The notes: generated by a model from the letters alone, not told the origin. A DNA stretch of 64,000 nucleotides from Prevotella sp. OH937_COT-195 (GCF_003932845.1 NZ_RQZH01000003.1:117151-181150); one strand, 5' to 3'; numbered from the stretch's first letter, positions 25,530 through 35,486 are shown. Numbers and translations are program-made.

Positions 25530-26491
25530 TATACAATATAGGTTTCGATGATTTTATCATAGAATGTCGGCTCTGCATTTCTGTTGTCAGGCTTTATTCT
25601 GTAGTTCAGTTTATGAAAAGCACAAGCAGATGTAAGTTTCTTCATCCAAACATCATCATACTTATGTGTTATTCTTTTACCTAACATCAATGTCACGCTA
25701 TTGTTGTTCTTTAGCATCTTGGACATTTCTTCCGGACATTCATTGATAATCATAGAGAAGAAAAGGTGGAAAATATAGTAATCAATGACACAATCATAGT
25801 CGCGCCAATATTGATAGAGCATTTCACGTAGCACAAGCAGCACGCGGTTATTGGTACACGATGTTATGAACCAATTGGAAAAGCCTACAATCTTGTTTGT
25901 CTGCGCATCACGATATTGAAACAGGAAAAGGTCAGAGTCCAAGACCTTCTCGGGGAAATTGTTTCCGGTGCATAGCACGGTGGAATCAATCCAAGTCCCT
26001 CCATATTTTATTAATAATTCAAGACGAATAAGGTCGGAGAATTGAGGATGTGGTATCTTTCCCTGCTTGTGTTTCTTAACAATATAATCGGGAAGTTCAA
26101 TGAATTGGCCGTATGTATCGTATGAAATCAATTCTATCTTCTTTCCCACAAGGTTTCTTTTCTGTGACTCATAGCATGCCTTGACCAACAATGGTGCATT
26201 CTCCATGCCCTGAAGCCAGCAGAACCATATCTTGTCACTACGCTTCTGTTCAAGACATACTGTGTTATATTTTTCAATCAGACCGTGCATGGTTTTCTCG
26301 TAACGTTTACGAAGAATAGGTTGAACCTTACGTTCAAGTGCTGGATAAATCTCTTTCGGGGGCAATCCCTTTCCGGTTATGCGCACAAGTTCCTTTACGA
26401 GAATATGCAATGCACCGATGCGTGCATATTCTCTTAAAAGAGTAAAACCGCCAAGTTGGCGGAATTTTGTTATAAGTTTCTTAATGTCCAC
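25529..26491 (-). CDS. Capsular polysaccharide synthesis glycosyltransferase (Caps_synth type)
   Basis: 320 residues. 'KIWFCWLQGMENAPLLVKAC' and 'GGTWIDSTVLC' (about 170-180) match the capsular polysaccharide synthesis family (PF05704). In that family the G-G-x-W-x-D-x-T block replaces the DxD of GT32 enzymes and binds the nucleotide sugar. It likely adds one sugar to the lipid-linked repeat unit on the cytosolic side of the inner membrane. The donor is unknown. Confidence 0.75.
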   Translation of the reverse strand: MDIKKLITKFRQLGGFTLLREYARIGALHILVKELVRITGKGLPPKEIYPALERKVQPILRKRYEKTMHGLIEKYNTVCLEQKRSDKIWFCWLQGMENAPLLVKACYESQKRNLVGKKIELISYDTYGQFIELPDYIVKKHKQGKIPHPQFSDLIRLELLIKYGGTWIDSTVLCTGNNFPEKVLDSDLFLFQYRDAQTNKIVGFSNWFITSCTNNRVLLVLREMLYQYWRDYDCVIDYYIFHLFFSMIINECPEEMSKMLKNNNSVTLMLGKRITHKYDDVWMKKLTSACAFHKLNYRIKPDNRNAEPTFYDKIIETYIV

Positions 26492-26537
26492 AGAGAGAGT
26501 ATCTTTTTATCTTCCCGAAAACCAACATACAAAAGAA

Positions 26538-27344
26538 CTATGCTTTCTCTTTTATTATGTTCCAAAGAAACAGTGCGTTTCCTATTATATACCTGCGCCA
26601 CATGCGTCGAGGCTCTATAATAAGACGGTAGAGCCACTCCAATGAATGCTCTTGCCACCATAAAGGAGCACGTTTTGCCGTGCCGGCAAAGAAGTCGAAC
26701 ACGGCACCGATTGTTCCGCAATGGCAATTTATATCCAGTTCGTGCCAGTGCTTATAAACCCATTTCTCCTGCTTGGGGGCAGTCATGCCTATCCATAACA
26801 AGTCGGGATCAGCATCATTAATTGCTTTCACAATTGCTGCGTTATCCTCATCGGAGAACTCCGGTTTGTAAGGTGGAGAATAAGTAACTATCTCAAGATT
26901 TGGATATTCATGTTTTGCTTTCTCACGTATCAGTTCCAACACTTTTTCGGAACTTCCCATGAACATTACTTTTGGCTGTTTCCTGTCGTCGTTTGGTTCA
27001 GAATTTACGTTCGCCGCCTGTACATTGCTTCCTACTCTCAATTGTTCATCATTCAGTCTTCTCATCTCGAAAACGAACAAGTCCCAACCTGCAATCCTTT
27101 CTTTTGGTTGCGATTTGGCATTCAACCACTTGCAGGCCTTTACTATACTTGCTCCGTCAGGAATCAACGCGTCGCCATTCAAAAGTGCTTCAGCAAATAA
27201 CGCGTCCTTTTGTGCGGTATTGTAAGAATGAGCATTGATTGTATTAATCAATATCTTACCTCGTGGCAACGCTTTCAACTCATCTTTAGAGCATATTATA
27301 TTTACGTCTTTCAGTCTCAACATATTCATCACTGACACGAACAA
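26538..27344 (-). CDS. WecG/TagA/CpsF-family glycosyltransferase (GT26)
   Basis: 268 residues. 'INTINAHSYNTAQKDALFAE' with 'LIPDGASIVKACKWLN' gives the family's substrate-binding Asp-Gly block. 'VMFMGSSEKVLELIREKA' and 'DLLWIGMTAPKQEKWVYKH' followed by 'CGTIGAVFDFFAGTAKRAP' complete the signature. These enzymes add the second sugar (ManNAc, ManNAcA or similar) to a lipid-linked GlcNAc. A WecA/PglC-type initiating transferase is not in this window. Placed near the promoter-distal end of the capsule operon. Confidence 0.85.
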   Translation of the reverse strand: MFVSVMNMLRLKDVNIICSKDELKALPRGKILINTINAHSYNTAQKDALFAEALLNGDALIPDGASIVKACKWLNAKSQPKERIAGWDLFVFEMRRLNDEQLRVGSNVQAANVNSEPNDDRKQPKVMFMGSSEKVLELIREKAKHEYPNLEIVTYSPPYKPEFSDEDNAAIVKAINDADPDLLWIGMTAPKQEKWVYKHWHELDINCHCGTIGAVFDFFAGTAKRAPLWWQEHSLEWLYRLIIEPRRMWRRYIIGNALFLWNIIKEKA

Positions 27345-27345
27345 A

Positions 27346-27465
27346 TCAATTCATTCTAATTCCTTCAAGATGTTGCCTAAGAATTTCCTCGCTTTCAAAT
27401 CTATCTCTGATTTTCTTTGCTGGTACCCCCGCATATATTGAATAAGGTTCTGTGTCATGGGTTAC
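27346..27465 (-). pseudogene. C-terminal fragment of a hexapeptide acetyltransferase
   Basis: The minus strand reads 'VTHDTEPYSIYAGVPAKKIR' then 'DRFESEEILRQHLE', the typical end of CysE/WcaF-like acetyltransferases ('VTK..PPYSI..GVPAKKIR.RF'). No hexapeptide repeats lie upstream; instead the neighbouring glycosyltransferase gene ends there. It is what is left of a deleted or replaced gene. Confidence 0.55.
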
Positions 27466-28690
27466 TTTTTTTAATAATCTTGTTATAAATACACATAAGT
27501 TCTGCTGTTTTTCTATTCCATGATAATTCTTTGGCTCTTGAAACACATTTCTCTGATAGATTCTGAAGTAATATTCTGTCAGAATGAAGTTTCTTTATTG
27601 CATTTGAAAATTCAGATATACTTTTCTCTGGAGTTGAAAGCATAACCTTTATACCAACATCTTCATTCACGCAATCTCCGTGTCCACATGTATTGTGACA
27701 AACAACAGGTAACGAATTAGCTATTGCTTCTAAAACGACATGAGGTGTACCCTCCGCTACACTTGTAAAAAGCAATAAATCTGATTGTCTCATAATCTTT
27801 TGGACTTCAGAATGACTCACTACACCATACCATTTACATTGATTTTGAATATTGAGAGACTTTGCCAACTTTTGATATTTTGAATTATCGCCATTGCCAA
27901 TGATATGTAAACATACATCTGAAAGCCCAGATTCATAAATTGAACGAATTGCAATATCTAACTTCTTCCTAAAGTCCATCTTCCCAACCCATAAGATGTC
28001 AAAAGTATCTTTATCTTTTCGTGTTTTGTCAAAACTTATAACATTACATCCAGTTTCGTTCAATATAGTAGTATCAATATTAAAGTATTTCTTGAAACTC
28101 TGCTGGCTATTTGAAGAAGCTGACAATACGCAATTTGCAGTCAAGACCGCCTTGCGTACTCTTGTGGAAAATCTCAATTGCAAACCTGTAATAACATTTT
28201 TCAGTCTTAATGTTATTTGGTCTTTTAATTTTGCCCCTTCCAAATAGGATACAGGGAATTTCTCTTTTGCATCAACAGGTCCCCATATAAATGGAATTCT
28301 CATTTCCTGTGAAACTCTCCACAAATAACCCGGTTCACGAAATCCAATCATATTCAACTGATGGATTATGTCTATCTTTTCTTTTTCACAAATGCTCTTT
28401 GCTATTTTTTCAGTTTTAAGTTGCCATTCACGATAATATTTATAGAAACGCCAATCACCTTGATTCCAACACATTTTTCTTATTTTAGGTGTTACCGGAT
28501 TAAAATAAAAATGCATTCTATGACCTTGTGGCACTTTTTTTACAGCGTTTTCCAACTGCTCTTTGAACTCACCTTCTGTTATAATATATAATTCACATTC
28601 TTTGGCTAAATTAAGACACCAATTCCATGCCATTCCCGGCTCTGATCCCATATTAGGACAACATGCATATGCATTAATCAAAACTTTCAT
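27455..28690 (-). CDS. Glycosyltransferase family 4
   Basis: 411 residues. The N-domain opens with 'MKVLINAYACCPNMGSEPGM', a GT4 N-terminus. The C-domain has 'ILWVGKMDFRKKLDIAIRSI' and 'LLLFTSVAEGTPHVVLEAIA' with the E-x7-E donor-site block, and 'VVCHNTCGHGD'. A retaining GT-B enzyme of capsule assembly. Overlaps the upstream GT4 gene by 17 bases. Its low GC compared with flanking housekeeping genes fits horizontal origin of the cluster. Confidence 0.85.
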   Translation of the reverse strand: MKVLINAYACCPNMGSEPGMAWNWCLNLAKECELYIITEGEFKEQLENAVKKVPQGHRMHFYFNPVTPKIRKMCWNQGDWRFYKYYREWQLKTEKIAKSICEKEKIDIIHQLNMIGFREPGYLWRVSQEMRIPFIWGPVDAKEKFPVSYLEGAKLKDQITLRLKNVITGLQLRFSTRVRKAVLTANCVLSASSNSQQSFKKYFNIDTTILNETGCNVISFDKTRKDKDTFDILWVGKMDFRKKLDIAIRSIYESGLSDVCLHIIGNGDNSKYQKLAKSLNIQNQCKWYGVVSHSEVQKIMRQSDLLLFTSVAEGTPHVVLEAIANSLPVVCHNTCGHGDCVNEDVGIKVMLSTPEKSISEFSNAIKKLHSDRILLQNLSEKCVSRAKELSWNRKTAELMCIYNKIIKKSNP

Positions 28691-29735
28691 AAATCTTTTC
28701 TATATCAGAATTAATTTTCTCTTTTGAAAAATTCTGTTTAACGAAAATCTGTGAATATTCAGATATCTCTTTACACTTGGGAAAATCATCAATAAGTTGT
28801 TCCAATTTGTTTGCAAGAGATTCATCATCACCAAAAGGGAAAACGAGAGCATTCTTTCCATCATCCAACACATCAGGAAGACCACCTACCGGTGTTGTAA
28901 CAACAGGAATGCCATATCCCCATGACTCAAGTATCACCATAGGAAAGCCCTCTTGATAAGAACACATACAATAGATTGAAGCATGTTGGAACACTTCTTG
29001 TTTTTTCTTTCCTGTCAAATATCCAGTAAATGTTGTACGATGAGAAATACCCATTTCTTTCGCCAGCGACATTGCTTTCTCTACCTCACCATTCCCAAGA
29101 ATAAGCAAGTTCCAATCTTTATAATCGTCCTTTATCCTTTTGAATGCCTTAAACAAAACCTGATATGCCTTATTATCATTTAAATATGCGGCCATCAGTA
29201 TATGTTTTTTACGTTCCTCATAAGGGAGTGCCTCCACAGGACTATATGCATTATAGAGATAGGTTACCGGAGTTCCCAAATCTTTAAACCATTCTTTATC
29301 AAATTTCTCTTTCCATATCTTTGCCAAAACAATTATAAGATCAGCTTTTCTCATACACCAATTAAACAGCCTGTCATTTGTATGTTCCCCAATCTGGTTA
29401 CCCATGTGAATATGCATTATTATCGTTTTTTGCCCAATCAATGCAAGCAAGAACACCGGTAATTGTATTACAAGACAAATCAGATCCGCAACTGTATGGA
29501 AATGAATTATATCATATCGCCACATTTTAAATAATGCAACGAAATAACTTCTCAAAGCATACCACAATTTTGTAGGATAACCCGACTGTATCTGAGTCCC
29601 AAGCCAAAAACAATCGTGTTTCCCCCAAAATGGCATCTCTTTCATTGTTTTAATTACAGAAGCAACACCACCGGGACTTTTTTCGGCAGAACCGACCATC
29701 ATTACTTTTTTTGTGCAATGATTCTTATTCAACAT
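28674..29735 (-). CDS. Glycosyltransferase family 4
   Basis: 353 residues. 'VMMVGSAEKSPGGVASVIKT' is the N-terminal glycine-rich acceptor loop. 'WNLLILGNGEVEKAMSLAKE' and 'SYQEGFPMVILESWGYGIPV' with 'VTTPVGGLPDVLDDG' form the donor site. GT-B fold enzyme acting on the cytosolic face of the membrane. Overlaps the upstream acetyltransferase gene by 11 bases. Confidence 0.87.
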   Translation of the reverse strand: MLNKNHCTKKVMMVGSAEKSPGGVASVIKTMKEMPFWGKHDCFWLGTQIQSGYPTKLWYALRSYFVALFKMWRYDIIHFHTVADLICLVIQLPVFLLALIGQKTIIMHIHMGNQIGEHTNDRLFNWCMRKADLIIVLAKIWKEKFDKEWFKDLGTPVTYLYNAYSPVEALPYEERKKHILMAAYLNDNKAYQVLFKAFKRIKDDYKDWNLLILGNGEVEKAMSLAKEMGISHRTTFTGYLTGKKKQEVFQHASIYCMCSYQEGFPMVILESWGYGIPVVTTPVGGLPDVLDDGKNALVFPFGDDESLANKLEQLIDDFPKCKEISEYSQIFVKQNFSKEKINSDIEKIYESFD

Positions 29736-30276
29736 ATCCTAATATTCTTTCGTGTTCAATAATTTCTTCCGAATTAAAACGCATACGAATAACTTTTGCA
29801 GGAATTCCACCGGCAATGGAATAACGTGGAATATCTTTTGTTACGACAGCACCTGCTGCTATTACTGCTCCACGGCCAATTGTCACCCCTTTTAGAATTG
29901 TCACATTTGCACCACACCATACATCGTCCTCAATAACAACAGGTGCATCATTCTCTGGAAGTTTTTCTGTATTATCCAATATGTGTTTTCCGACAACATC
30001 TATACGATGATCCCCAGTAATTATTATTGGTCTTGGCCCAAAAACTACTTTACGACCTATTGTGAGTGTAGCTTCTGTGCAATAAAAAACACTTCCTTTA
30101 GGTATACTCGTGCCATCACCGATACTAAGATTATTCAAACCTTTTAGATCGCTTTTCAACGGACGCATATAGACTCCTTTTCCACAATGCTTCATCGCAC
30201 GTTTATAGAAAAAAGAGACAATCTTGTCATTAAAGTATGGAATTACATTTAATAACTTTATAATAAAATCATACAT
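29725..30276 (-). CDS. WcaF-like hexapeptide acyltransferase
   Basis: 183 residues. Left-handed beta-helix repeats from 'LSIGDGTSIPKGSVFYC' to 'VTILKGVTIGRGAVIAAGAV', with the catalytic-site 'GDHRIDVVGKH' loop and the usual end 'YSIAGGIPAKVIRMRF'. Likely O-acetylates a sugar of the repeat unit using acetyl-CoA. Coupled to the following GT4 gene. Confidence 0.82.
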   Translation of the reverse strand: MYDFIIKLLNVIPYFNDKIVSFFYKRAMKHCGKGVYMRPLKSDLKGLNNLSIGDGTSIPKGSVFYCTEATLTIGRKVVFGPRPIIITGDHRIDVVGKHILDNTEKLPENDAPVVIEDDVWCGANVTILKGVTIGRGAVIAAGAVVTKDIPRYSIAGGIPAKVIRMRFNSEEIIEHERILGYVE

Positions 30277-30350
30277 TATTCTTTTATTCCTTTATAAAAA
30301 ACAATCAATATAAATATTTCACCATATAATATGAAATTCTTTTAGGGACT

Positions 30351-31496
30351 TTAATTTCTTTTTACCATTTTACGACTACGTATAGCCATGGCAAGGAGCA
30401 TGAAGTATCCCATACCTTTTCCCGACAGATAACTCGTATCGGCAACTCCCTCTAAGAATAATGCCAACATACACATCAATGCAATCTTATAATCCAATAA
30501 ATTATTTATTCTATTTATATCTTTATATCGCCTCACCCAAAACCATACGAAAAAGAAAATACCTACCAAACCGAACTCGGCTAGAGTAGGAAAATATGCA
30601 TCAGCAATAAAGCCAGCATGCTTACCACTAAGTCCCCATATCTTATTTAGTCCATATTTGTAATATAATGGTGAATAGTATTCGGAAACAGCATTGGTAG
30701 CAAATGTTCCTAAACCACTGCCGAAAGGAACATAATCTTTGAAGATAATAGTTCCCGCAGTGGTATATGTTGCAGGACGCGCCATCATCTCGGAAACTTT
30801 TGCCTCTTTAAATCCTTCTACATAATATGCGTTAAACTTATACCATGTGAAAAATACAATTGCGCATACAAGAGCCCCAATTTGAATATAAGATAACAAG
30901 TTATTCAAGCGGAATTTATTTTTAAGTAAGAAAACAAAACCGATAAGCATGACATACTCTCCATAAAACTTGGATTTCCCGGAGAAAAGTCCTAAAGTAG
31001 CAATCAATATGCCAATATATATATGTTTTTTCTTATCCCCTCTAAAGAATATATATAGCAAACTACATTGGAAACATGCCTGTCCGATTGTCGCATCCTC
31101 ACTTCCAAAATTAAACCCAATGAAATATAGGAAGATTCCTATTATATAAACATATAAAATTGTGTTTTGTTGTCGCTTGGTGAAAGATGGAGCTAGCAGA
31201 TATGTACAGAAGAAAATAGCATACGGACGCACTTGTTGCTGAAAGTCAAGAAAAACAGCATTTGGGACGTTTACCGCCATAACTAATGAATAGACGAGAA
31301 AAAATAGCATCAATGCTCCATATACATATATCTCTTTCTTTATCTCATGTCCAGAGGTTTTTTTTATGAATGTGAAGATGACAAGGCCGAGCGTCATAAA
31401 CTCATCAAGATATTGCAAACCTGACTTGTCGTAAAACAATATACAGAACGAAAAATATAACACCCAAAACCAAGTAAAAAATTTATTTGTTTTCAT
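30351..31496 (-). CDS. O-antigen/capsule polymerase (Wzy-like)
   Basis: About 381 residues from the ATG at 31496 (an upstream in-frame ATG at 31529 would add 11). Ten or so hydrophobic segments, with a long periplasmic loop before the last ones ('GTIIFKDYVPFGSGLGTFAT', 'ISGKHAGFIADAYFPTLAEF'-like stretch). The 'FGSGLGTF..' and 'DAYFPTLAEFGLVG' pattern is common to O-antigen ligase/polymerase (PF04932/PF13425) proteins. It would join repeat units in the periplasm. Wzy proteins are poorly conserved, so the call rests on topology plus context. Confidence 0.75.
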   Translation of the reverse strand: MKTNKFFTWFWVLYFSFCILFYDKSGLQYLDEFMTLGLVIFTFIKKTSGHEIKKEIYVYGALMLFFLVYSLVMAVNVPNAVFLDFQQQVRPYAIFFCTYLLAPSFTKRQQNTILYVYIIGIFLYFIGFNFGSEDATIGQACFQCSLLYIFFRGDKKKHIYIGILIATLGLFSGKSKFYGEYVMLIGFVFLLKNKFRLNNLLSYIQIGALVCAIVFFTWYKFNAYYVEGFKEAKVSEMMARPATYTTAGTIIFKDYVPFGSGLGTFATNAVSEYYSPLYYKYGLNKIWGLSGKHAGFIADAYFPTLAEFGLVGIFFFVWFWVRRYKDINRINNLLDYKIALMCMLALFLEGVADTSYLSGKGMGYFMLLAMAIRSRKMVKRN

Positions 31497-31541
31497 GTGA
31501 TTATAAATATAAAACAATTTTGCATACAATATATCAAAATG

Positions 31542-32291
31542 TTAGTCGTTACCCCAATCTTTATCATTTATATGTTTTAATAAAATTATCTTTCTAGTAA
31601 TTTTTTTACCTAATATCTGTTTAATCCAGAATTTAAGCCCTTTTCTCGAACCAATCCATGAACCTGCAAAATGATGAATAGTATAAGATTCTGGCTTGAC
31701 AACTATATCACGAAAAGGATAATCACGTGACGTAAAATAATACCAAGGATATATATATATAGTTTTACCATCAAATTTTGGAGATTTTGTTTTCCAATCT
31801 CTACATAATTCATATTTTTCCTTCCATACACTTTGTATTACTTTTGGCATATTCGGAGGTGGAGATGGTATCTTTCCATCTTTATCTAAGAAATGACGAG
31901 CATTATACCAATCCAATACATCTTTAAACAGTGGGCAACCTTTTGATGCTCCCATTATTCCTGCTTCAAGTCCAAAAGGATTCTCTTCTGCTAAAAGGTA
32001 GTCATTATCAAGTAAATCATCAAATGGTTTTATTACCTCTACATCCATATCCATATATATACCACCATAATTATACAAGGCAAAAGCCCGAATATAATCT
32101 GCTGCAAAAGCATATTTCTTCGCGTCAAATGCCTGTTTAACCCATACAGAACTATTTTCATCAAACCTGTCAAAATTCCACAAAATAAATTCATAACCTC
32201 GAAGTTTCTTCCAAGATTCCATCCATTTTTTCATATTATCAGGTATCTGATCTTTACTGAGCCAACAATAATGTATTATTTTAGGTATCAT
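31542..32291 (-). CDS. Glycosyltransferase with DXD motif (GT32-like, OCH1 type)
   Basis: 249 residues. 'MIPKIIHYCWLSKDQIPDN' and 'YIRAFALYNYGGIYMDMDVE' 'VIKPFDDLL' are the hallmarks of GT32 sugar transferases. The D-M-D triplet binds the metal and nucleotide sugar. C-terminal 'YTIHHFAGSWI' is the usual closing His motif. Adds one sugar in the capsule repeat. Confidence 0.87.
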   Translation of the reverse strand: MIPKIIHYCWLSKDQIPDNMKKWMESWKKLRGYEFILWNFDRFDENSSVWVKQAFDAKKYAFAADYIRAFALYNYGGIYMDMDVEVIKPFDDLLDNDYLLAEENPFGLEAGIMGASKGCPLFKDVLDWYNARHFLDKDGKIPSPPPNMPKVIQSVWKEKYELCRDWKTKSPKFDGKTIYIYPWYYFTSRDYPFRDIVVKPESYTIHHFAGSWIGSRKGLKFWIKQILGKKITRKIILLKHINDKDWGND

Positions 32292-32361
32292 AAATAAGAT
32301 TTTATTTATATGAATAACTAAATGTGATAATCCACATTATATAATTAGTAAACAACACAAA

Positions 32362-33288
32362 CTAAATTTCATAACCAAGACCATTAAGCCATTCTTTAAT
32401 TTGAACAACTCTAACTTTCCAATCTCCCATAGTCAATGCAAATTCTCTATTCTTATCAACAACTTTTTGATAATCATTTATATTTTCAATAATATTTATA
32501 ACTTTTTCAATATAATTTCTATCATTTATTTCAATAACAGGATTATATCCCACAAGATTTTTTAATTCTTTGGGGGCACGCCCCACAATAATCACTCGTG
32601 ACAGCATTGCTTCCCAATAACGTTGGGTAAGTGTTTCTATATCACCAGCCGTTTCCGGATTTGTATCACATCTCGGAAAGCATATTGTTATTTTAGAATT
32701 TTTCAATGCTACATGGAACTCTTCGTCTGTTGCAAACATCTTTTGTTTACCATTGCTACATATATGATTAATATTGGCAGGTAAACCTTTCTTGAAAAGA
32801 TTGTTATTTCTTCCAAACTCTAAGATGTCAATATCTCTTTCTTTCAATAATTTGCCTTCTTGATATTTACTTGTGTCTATACCCTCTGTAATCGTAAGAA
32901 TATTCATCTGTGGAAATCTCTCACGCATTCTTTCTGCTGTCTGTGAAGATGTAAATATAGCCGTTTTTACATCATGTTTAATAAACCACTGGCAGGTTTT
33001 TTTGAAATATATTGGCCAGCAATCCCATACCAATGGAATAATCTCATATCGTGCATAGTCTGGAAAGGTGTCGAAACTAAGACTCACCGGTTCCACAAAA
33101 CGTAATTGTGCAATATCATTATTTTTTGGAATTGTCGGCAGTTCGTAATTATATGCAAACCTATGAAATAGTCGCCAAGGATAATGGCTCGGCATTGTCT
33201 CTCCTCCCATCTTAACCCAGGCATCGTAAACCTGCATCTTGAAATTCACACCATGATTGTATGGTGCTACAGCAACTACTTTCTTCAT
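32362..33288 (-). CDS. Glycosyltransferase (GT1_2-like, PF13524 type)
   Basis: 308 residues. N-domain with 'YEIIPLVWDCWPIYFKKT' and 'KTAIFTSSQTAERMRERFPQ'. C-domain 'ITICFPRCDTNPETAGDIET' and 'LTQRYWEAMLSRVIIVGRAP' resembles the group-1-like C-terminal domain, where the Glu of 'RYWEAM' would touch the donor. Its start overlaps the upstream acetyltransferase stop by 4 bases. Confidence 0.72.
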   Translation of the reverse strand: MKKVVAVAPYNHGVNFKMQVYDAWVKMGGETMPSHYPWRLFHRFAYNYELPTIPKNNDIAQLRFVEPVSLSFDTFPDYARYEIIPLVWDCWPIYFKKTCQWFIKHDVKTAIFTSSQTAERMRERFPQMNILTITEGIDTSKYQEGKLLKERDIDILEFGRNNNLFKKGLPANINHICSNGKQKMFATDEEFHVALKNSKITICFPRCDTNPETAGDIETLTQRYWEAMLSRVIIVGRAPKELKNLVGYNPVIEINDRNYIEKVINIIENINDYQKVVDKNREFALTMGDWKVRVVQIKEWLNGLGYEI

Positions 33289-33887
33289 TTTAAGTTTTTA
33301 ATTACACGCGCAGGATTACCTACGGCAATACAATCAGAAGGAATGTTTCTTGTCACGACACTACCGGCTCCAATTATCGAACGAGCACCTATTCTTACCC
33401 CCTTTAACACCATCACATTTGCACCAAGCCAAACATCATCTTCAATAACTATGGGAGCAGACTTTACTTCTCCCTTTATTTCTCCACGTCGCGCTTTATA
33501 GTCAATTTCATGAGCATCATTATCCATGATAATACAATTTCCACCAACATTCACATTATCTCCTATAGTCAAACTATTCCTCACCCATATACATGGAGAA
33601 CTCATTCCTACATTGTTACCAATCTTTACCACTCCACCATGAGTGATGTGTATGCATGCACGAATATTACGACATAGGGGATTGATACAATTACCGCTAG
33701 TCAAAGTGAAGTTATCTCCCACAGTAAGTGTACCATTTCTTACTTGCAAATACATCTTTTTATATATTTGCAGTTTTTTTGCAAACTTCACCCCTTTTAT
33801 TCGAAAAAGTATTCTGTTATACCAATTCCATAGTACGAAGATTGCTAAAGAATAAAACGTATATGTTTTTTTAAACAAAGACTTCAT
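33285..33887 (-). CDS. Hexapeptide-repeat acyltransferase
   Basis: 200 residues. Left-handed beta-helix repeats run from 'LTVGDNFTLTSG' through 'VKIGNNVGMSSPCIWVRNSL' to 'VMVLKGVRIGARSIIGAGSV', ending 'IPSDCIAVGNPARVIKN'. 'IMDNDAHEID' contains the likely catalytic His. An N-terminal hydrophobic stretch (about 10-30) may anchor it at the membrane. A sugar O-acetyltransferase of the capsule locus. Confidence 0.82.
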   Translation of the reverse strand: MKSLFKKTYTFYSLAIFVLWNWYNRILFRIKGVKFAKKLQIYKKMYLQVRNGTLTVGDNFTLTSGNCINPLCRNIRACIHITHGGVVKIGNNVGMSSPCIWVRNSLTIGDNVNVGGNCIIMDNDAHEIDYKARRGEIKGEVKSAPIVIEDDVWLGANVMVLKGVRIGARSIIGAGSVVTRNIPSDCIAVGNPARVIKNLK

Positions 33888-33996
33888 TAGTAATATTAAT
33901 TATCTTAGTTTTTGTCTTTCTTACAGACAACTTATCTTAATATATTAAATATCATTATGTAAATATTCCATAAAATTTAGCATGAGATTAACAAAC

Positions 33997-34674
33997 TCAT
34001 TTTTCGAAATACTTTTTTAATGCATCAATATCACATAACAAATCAGAATGACCTGAAAACCATTCAGGAGTATTATTCCACCATTTAATTCTCATAAGAA
34101 AATCAATGGTTTCTTTATCATATCTATAAGCAATTACTCTGGCAGGAATTCCTCCAACAATTGCATAAGGAGGAATATCCTTCGTAACAATACTGCCTGA
34201 TAACACAACAACTCCATCAGATAAGGATACTCCACCGATGAAAGTTACATTATTGCCGACCCAACAATCATTACCAATATTTAATGCAATACTATTTTCT
34301 TCATCATAAAAACGATATTCCTGAAATTTCTGCTCTCTCGCAAATGTATGCCCATTTTGTTTTTTTATCGAAAAGAACATCGGACAGGTAGTTACGAATG
34401 GACTTTTCATAGGATGGGTCTCAACAATTTGCCGAGCTTCAGAGCCTATTGATGTAAAACGACCTATATAAGCAGTTATATGATTGTTATTTCCAATGTA
34501 AGTACCATATCCCATTTTTCCATAAAACGTAGAGTTCGCCCCAACTGCATTACAGCACTCGAATTCGGAGCTATGGGATATTTGTGCGGAATATGGAAAT
34601 TTAACTTTTCCTTTCAACCTATGTTTGTTGTAAAAAAATAGCAAACAATGTTTTACCCTGTTCCTTATACTCAT
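33997..34674 (-). CDS. CatB-related hexapeptide O-acetyltransferase
   Basis: 225 residues. 'YIGNNNHITAYIGRFTSIGS', the catalytic 'VETHPMKSPFVT' (His), and 'GNDCWVGNNVTFIGGVSLSD' then 'PPYAIVGGIPARVIAYRYDK' are characteristic of xenobiotic/antibiotic-type acetyltransferases used in polysaccharide loci. A 109-base gap without a gene separates it from the next acyltransferase. Overlaps the upstream GT2 stop by 4 bases. Confidence 0.85.
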   Translation of the reverse strand: MSIRNRVKHCLLFFYNKHRLKGKVKFPYSAQISHSSEFECCNAVGANSTFYGKMGYGTYIGNNNHITAYIGRFTSIGSEARQIVETHPMKSPFVTTCPMFFSIKKQNGHTFAREQKFQEYRFYDEENSIALNIGNDCWVGNNVTFIGGVSLSDGVVVLSGSIVTKDIPPYAIVGGIPARVIAYRYDKETIDFLMRIKWWNNTPEWFSGHSDLLCDIDALKKYFEK

Positions 34675-35486
34675 TTGTAAAATTTCCTTATAATTTTATA
34701 CATTATCAACAAGTCATACCTAAAATGCAAGGAAGGATAAAGTTTGCGAATCTGCTTCTTGTAATAATTACGTTCACCCAAATATAGTTTATACAGACAC
34801 ATCTTTTCCCAAAATGACTTCCCCCTAAAATCCAAATGCCCGACAAAATCTTCACTAATATCTTTTCTTGCATTACTTGCTGAAGAAAAATTCGCATTTA
34901 TCTTTGCTACAACGGAATCAATCAAAAAAACTTTATTTGTTCTATATTTTCGAAATAAGCAATCTAAATCTTCATAACGTCTAATACACTCATCATACAT
35001 GTGTTCTTTACATAATTTATTATGATATAATGTACTTCCGGAACATTGATATAATTTATTTAAAAAAGTAGCTTTATAAGCATTCTCAAGTTTTCCTTCA
35101 ATATATTTAGTTGCTATCCTATTGTTTATGTAAACCTCTCCACAATACATCATATATTGTGAATTATTTATAACACCTCTCCATAAGCAATCCAGAGCAT
35201 TTGGTAACATCTCATCATCCGCATCTATAAAATACAACCAATCTGCCTTTGCATTTTTTATACCCGTATTACGCGCTTTACTCGGTCCACCATTACTCTG
35301 AACAATAATCCGAATTCTTTCATCTTTAATCGATTCTACTATTTTAAAACTATTATCAGTTGACCCATCATCAATAATTATCAACTCGAAATCCTTGAAT
35401 GATTGGTTAAGAACACTATTTACAGAACGTTCTACAATCTTTTCCTTATTATACAAAGGTATTATAACTGATATTTTAGGGGTCAT
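34671..35486 (-). CDS. Glycosyltransferase family 2
   Basis: 271 residues. 'ISVIIPLYNKEKIVERSVNS' and 'FELIIIDDGSTDNSFKIVE' form the nucleotide-binding fold. 'NTGIKNAKADWLYFIDADDE' gives the D-A-D metal site. An inverting GT-A enzyme acting on the cytosolic side. Its start overlaps the acyltransferase reading frame by 4 bases, indicating coupled translation. Confidence 0.9.
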   Translation of the reverse strand: MTPKISVIIPLYNKEKIVERSVNSVLNQSFKDFELIIIDDGSTDNSFKIVESIKDERIRIIVQSNGGPSKARNTGIKNAKADWLYFIDADDEMLPNALDCLWRGVINNSQYMMYCGEVYINNRIATKYIEGKLENAYKATFLNKLYQCSGSTLYHNKLCKEHMYDECIRRYEDLDCLFRKYRTNKVFLIDSVVAKINANFSSASNARKDISEDFVGHLDFRGKSFWEKMCLYKLYLGERNYYKKQIRKLYPSLHFRYDLLIMYKIIRKFYK

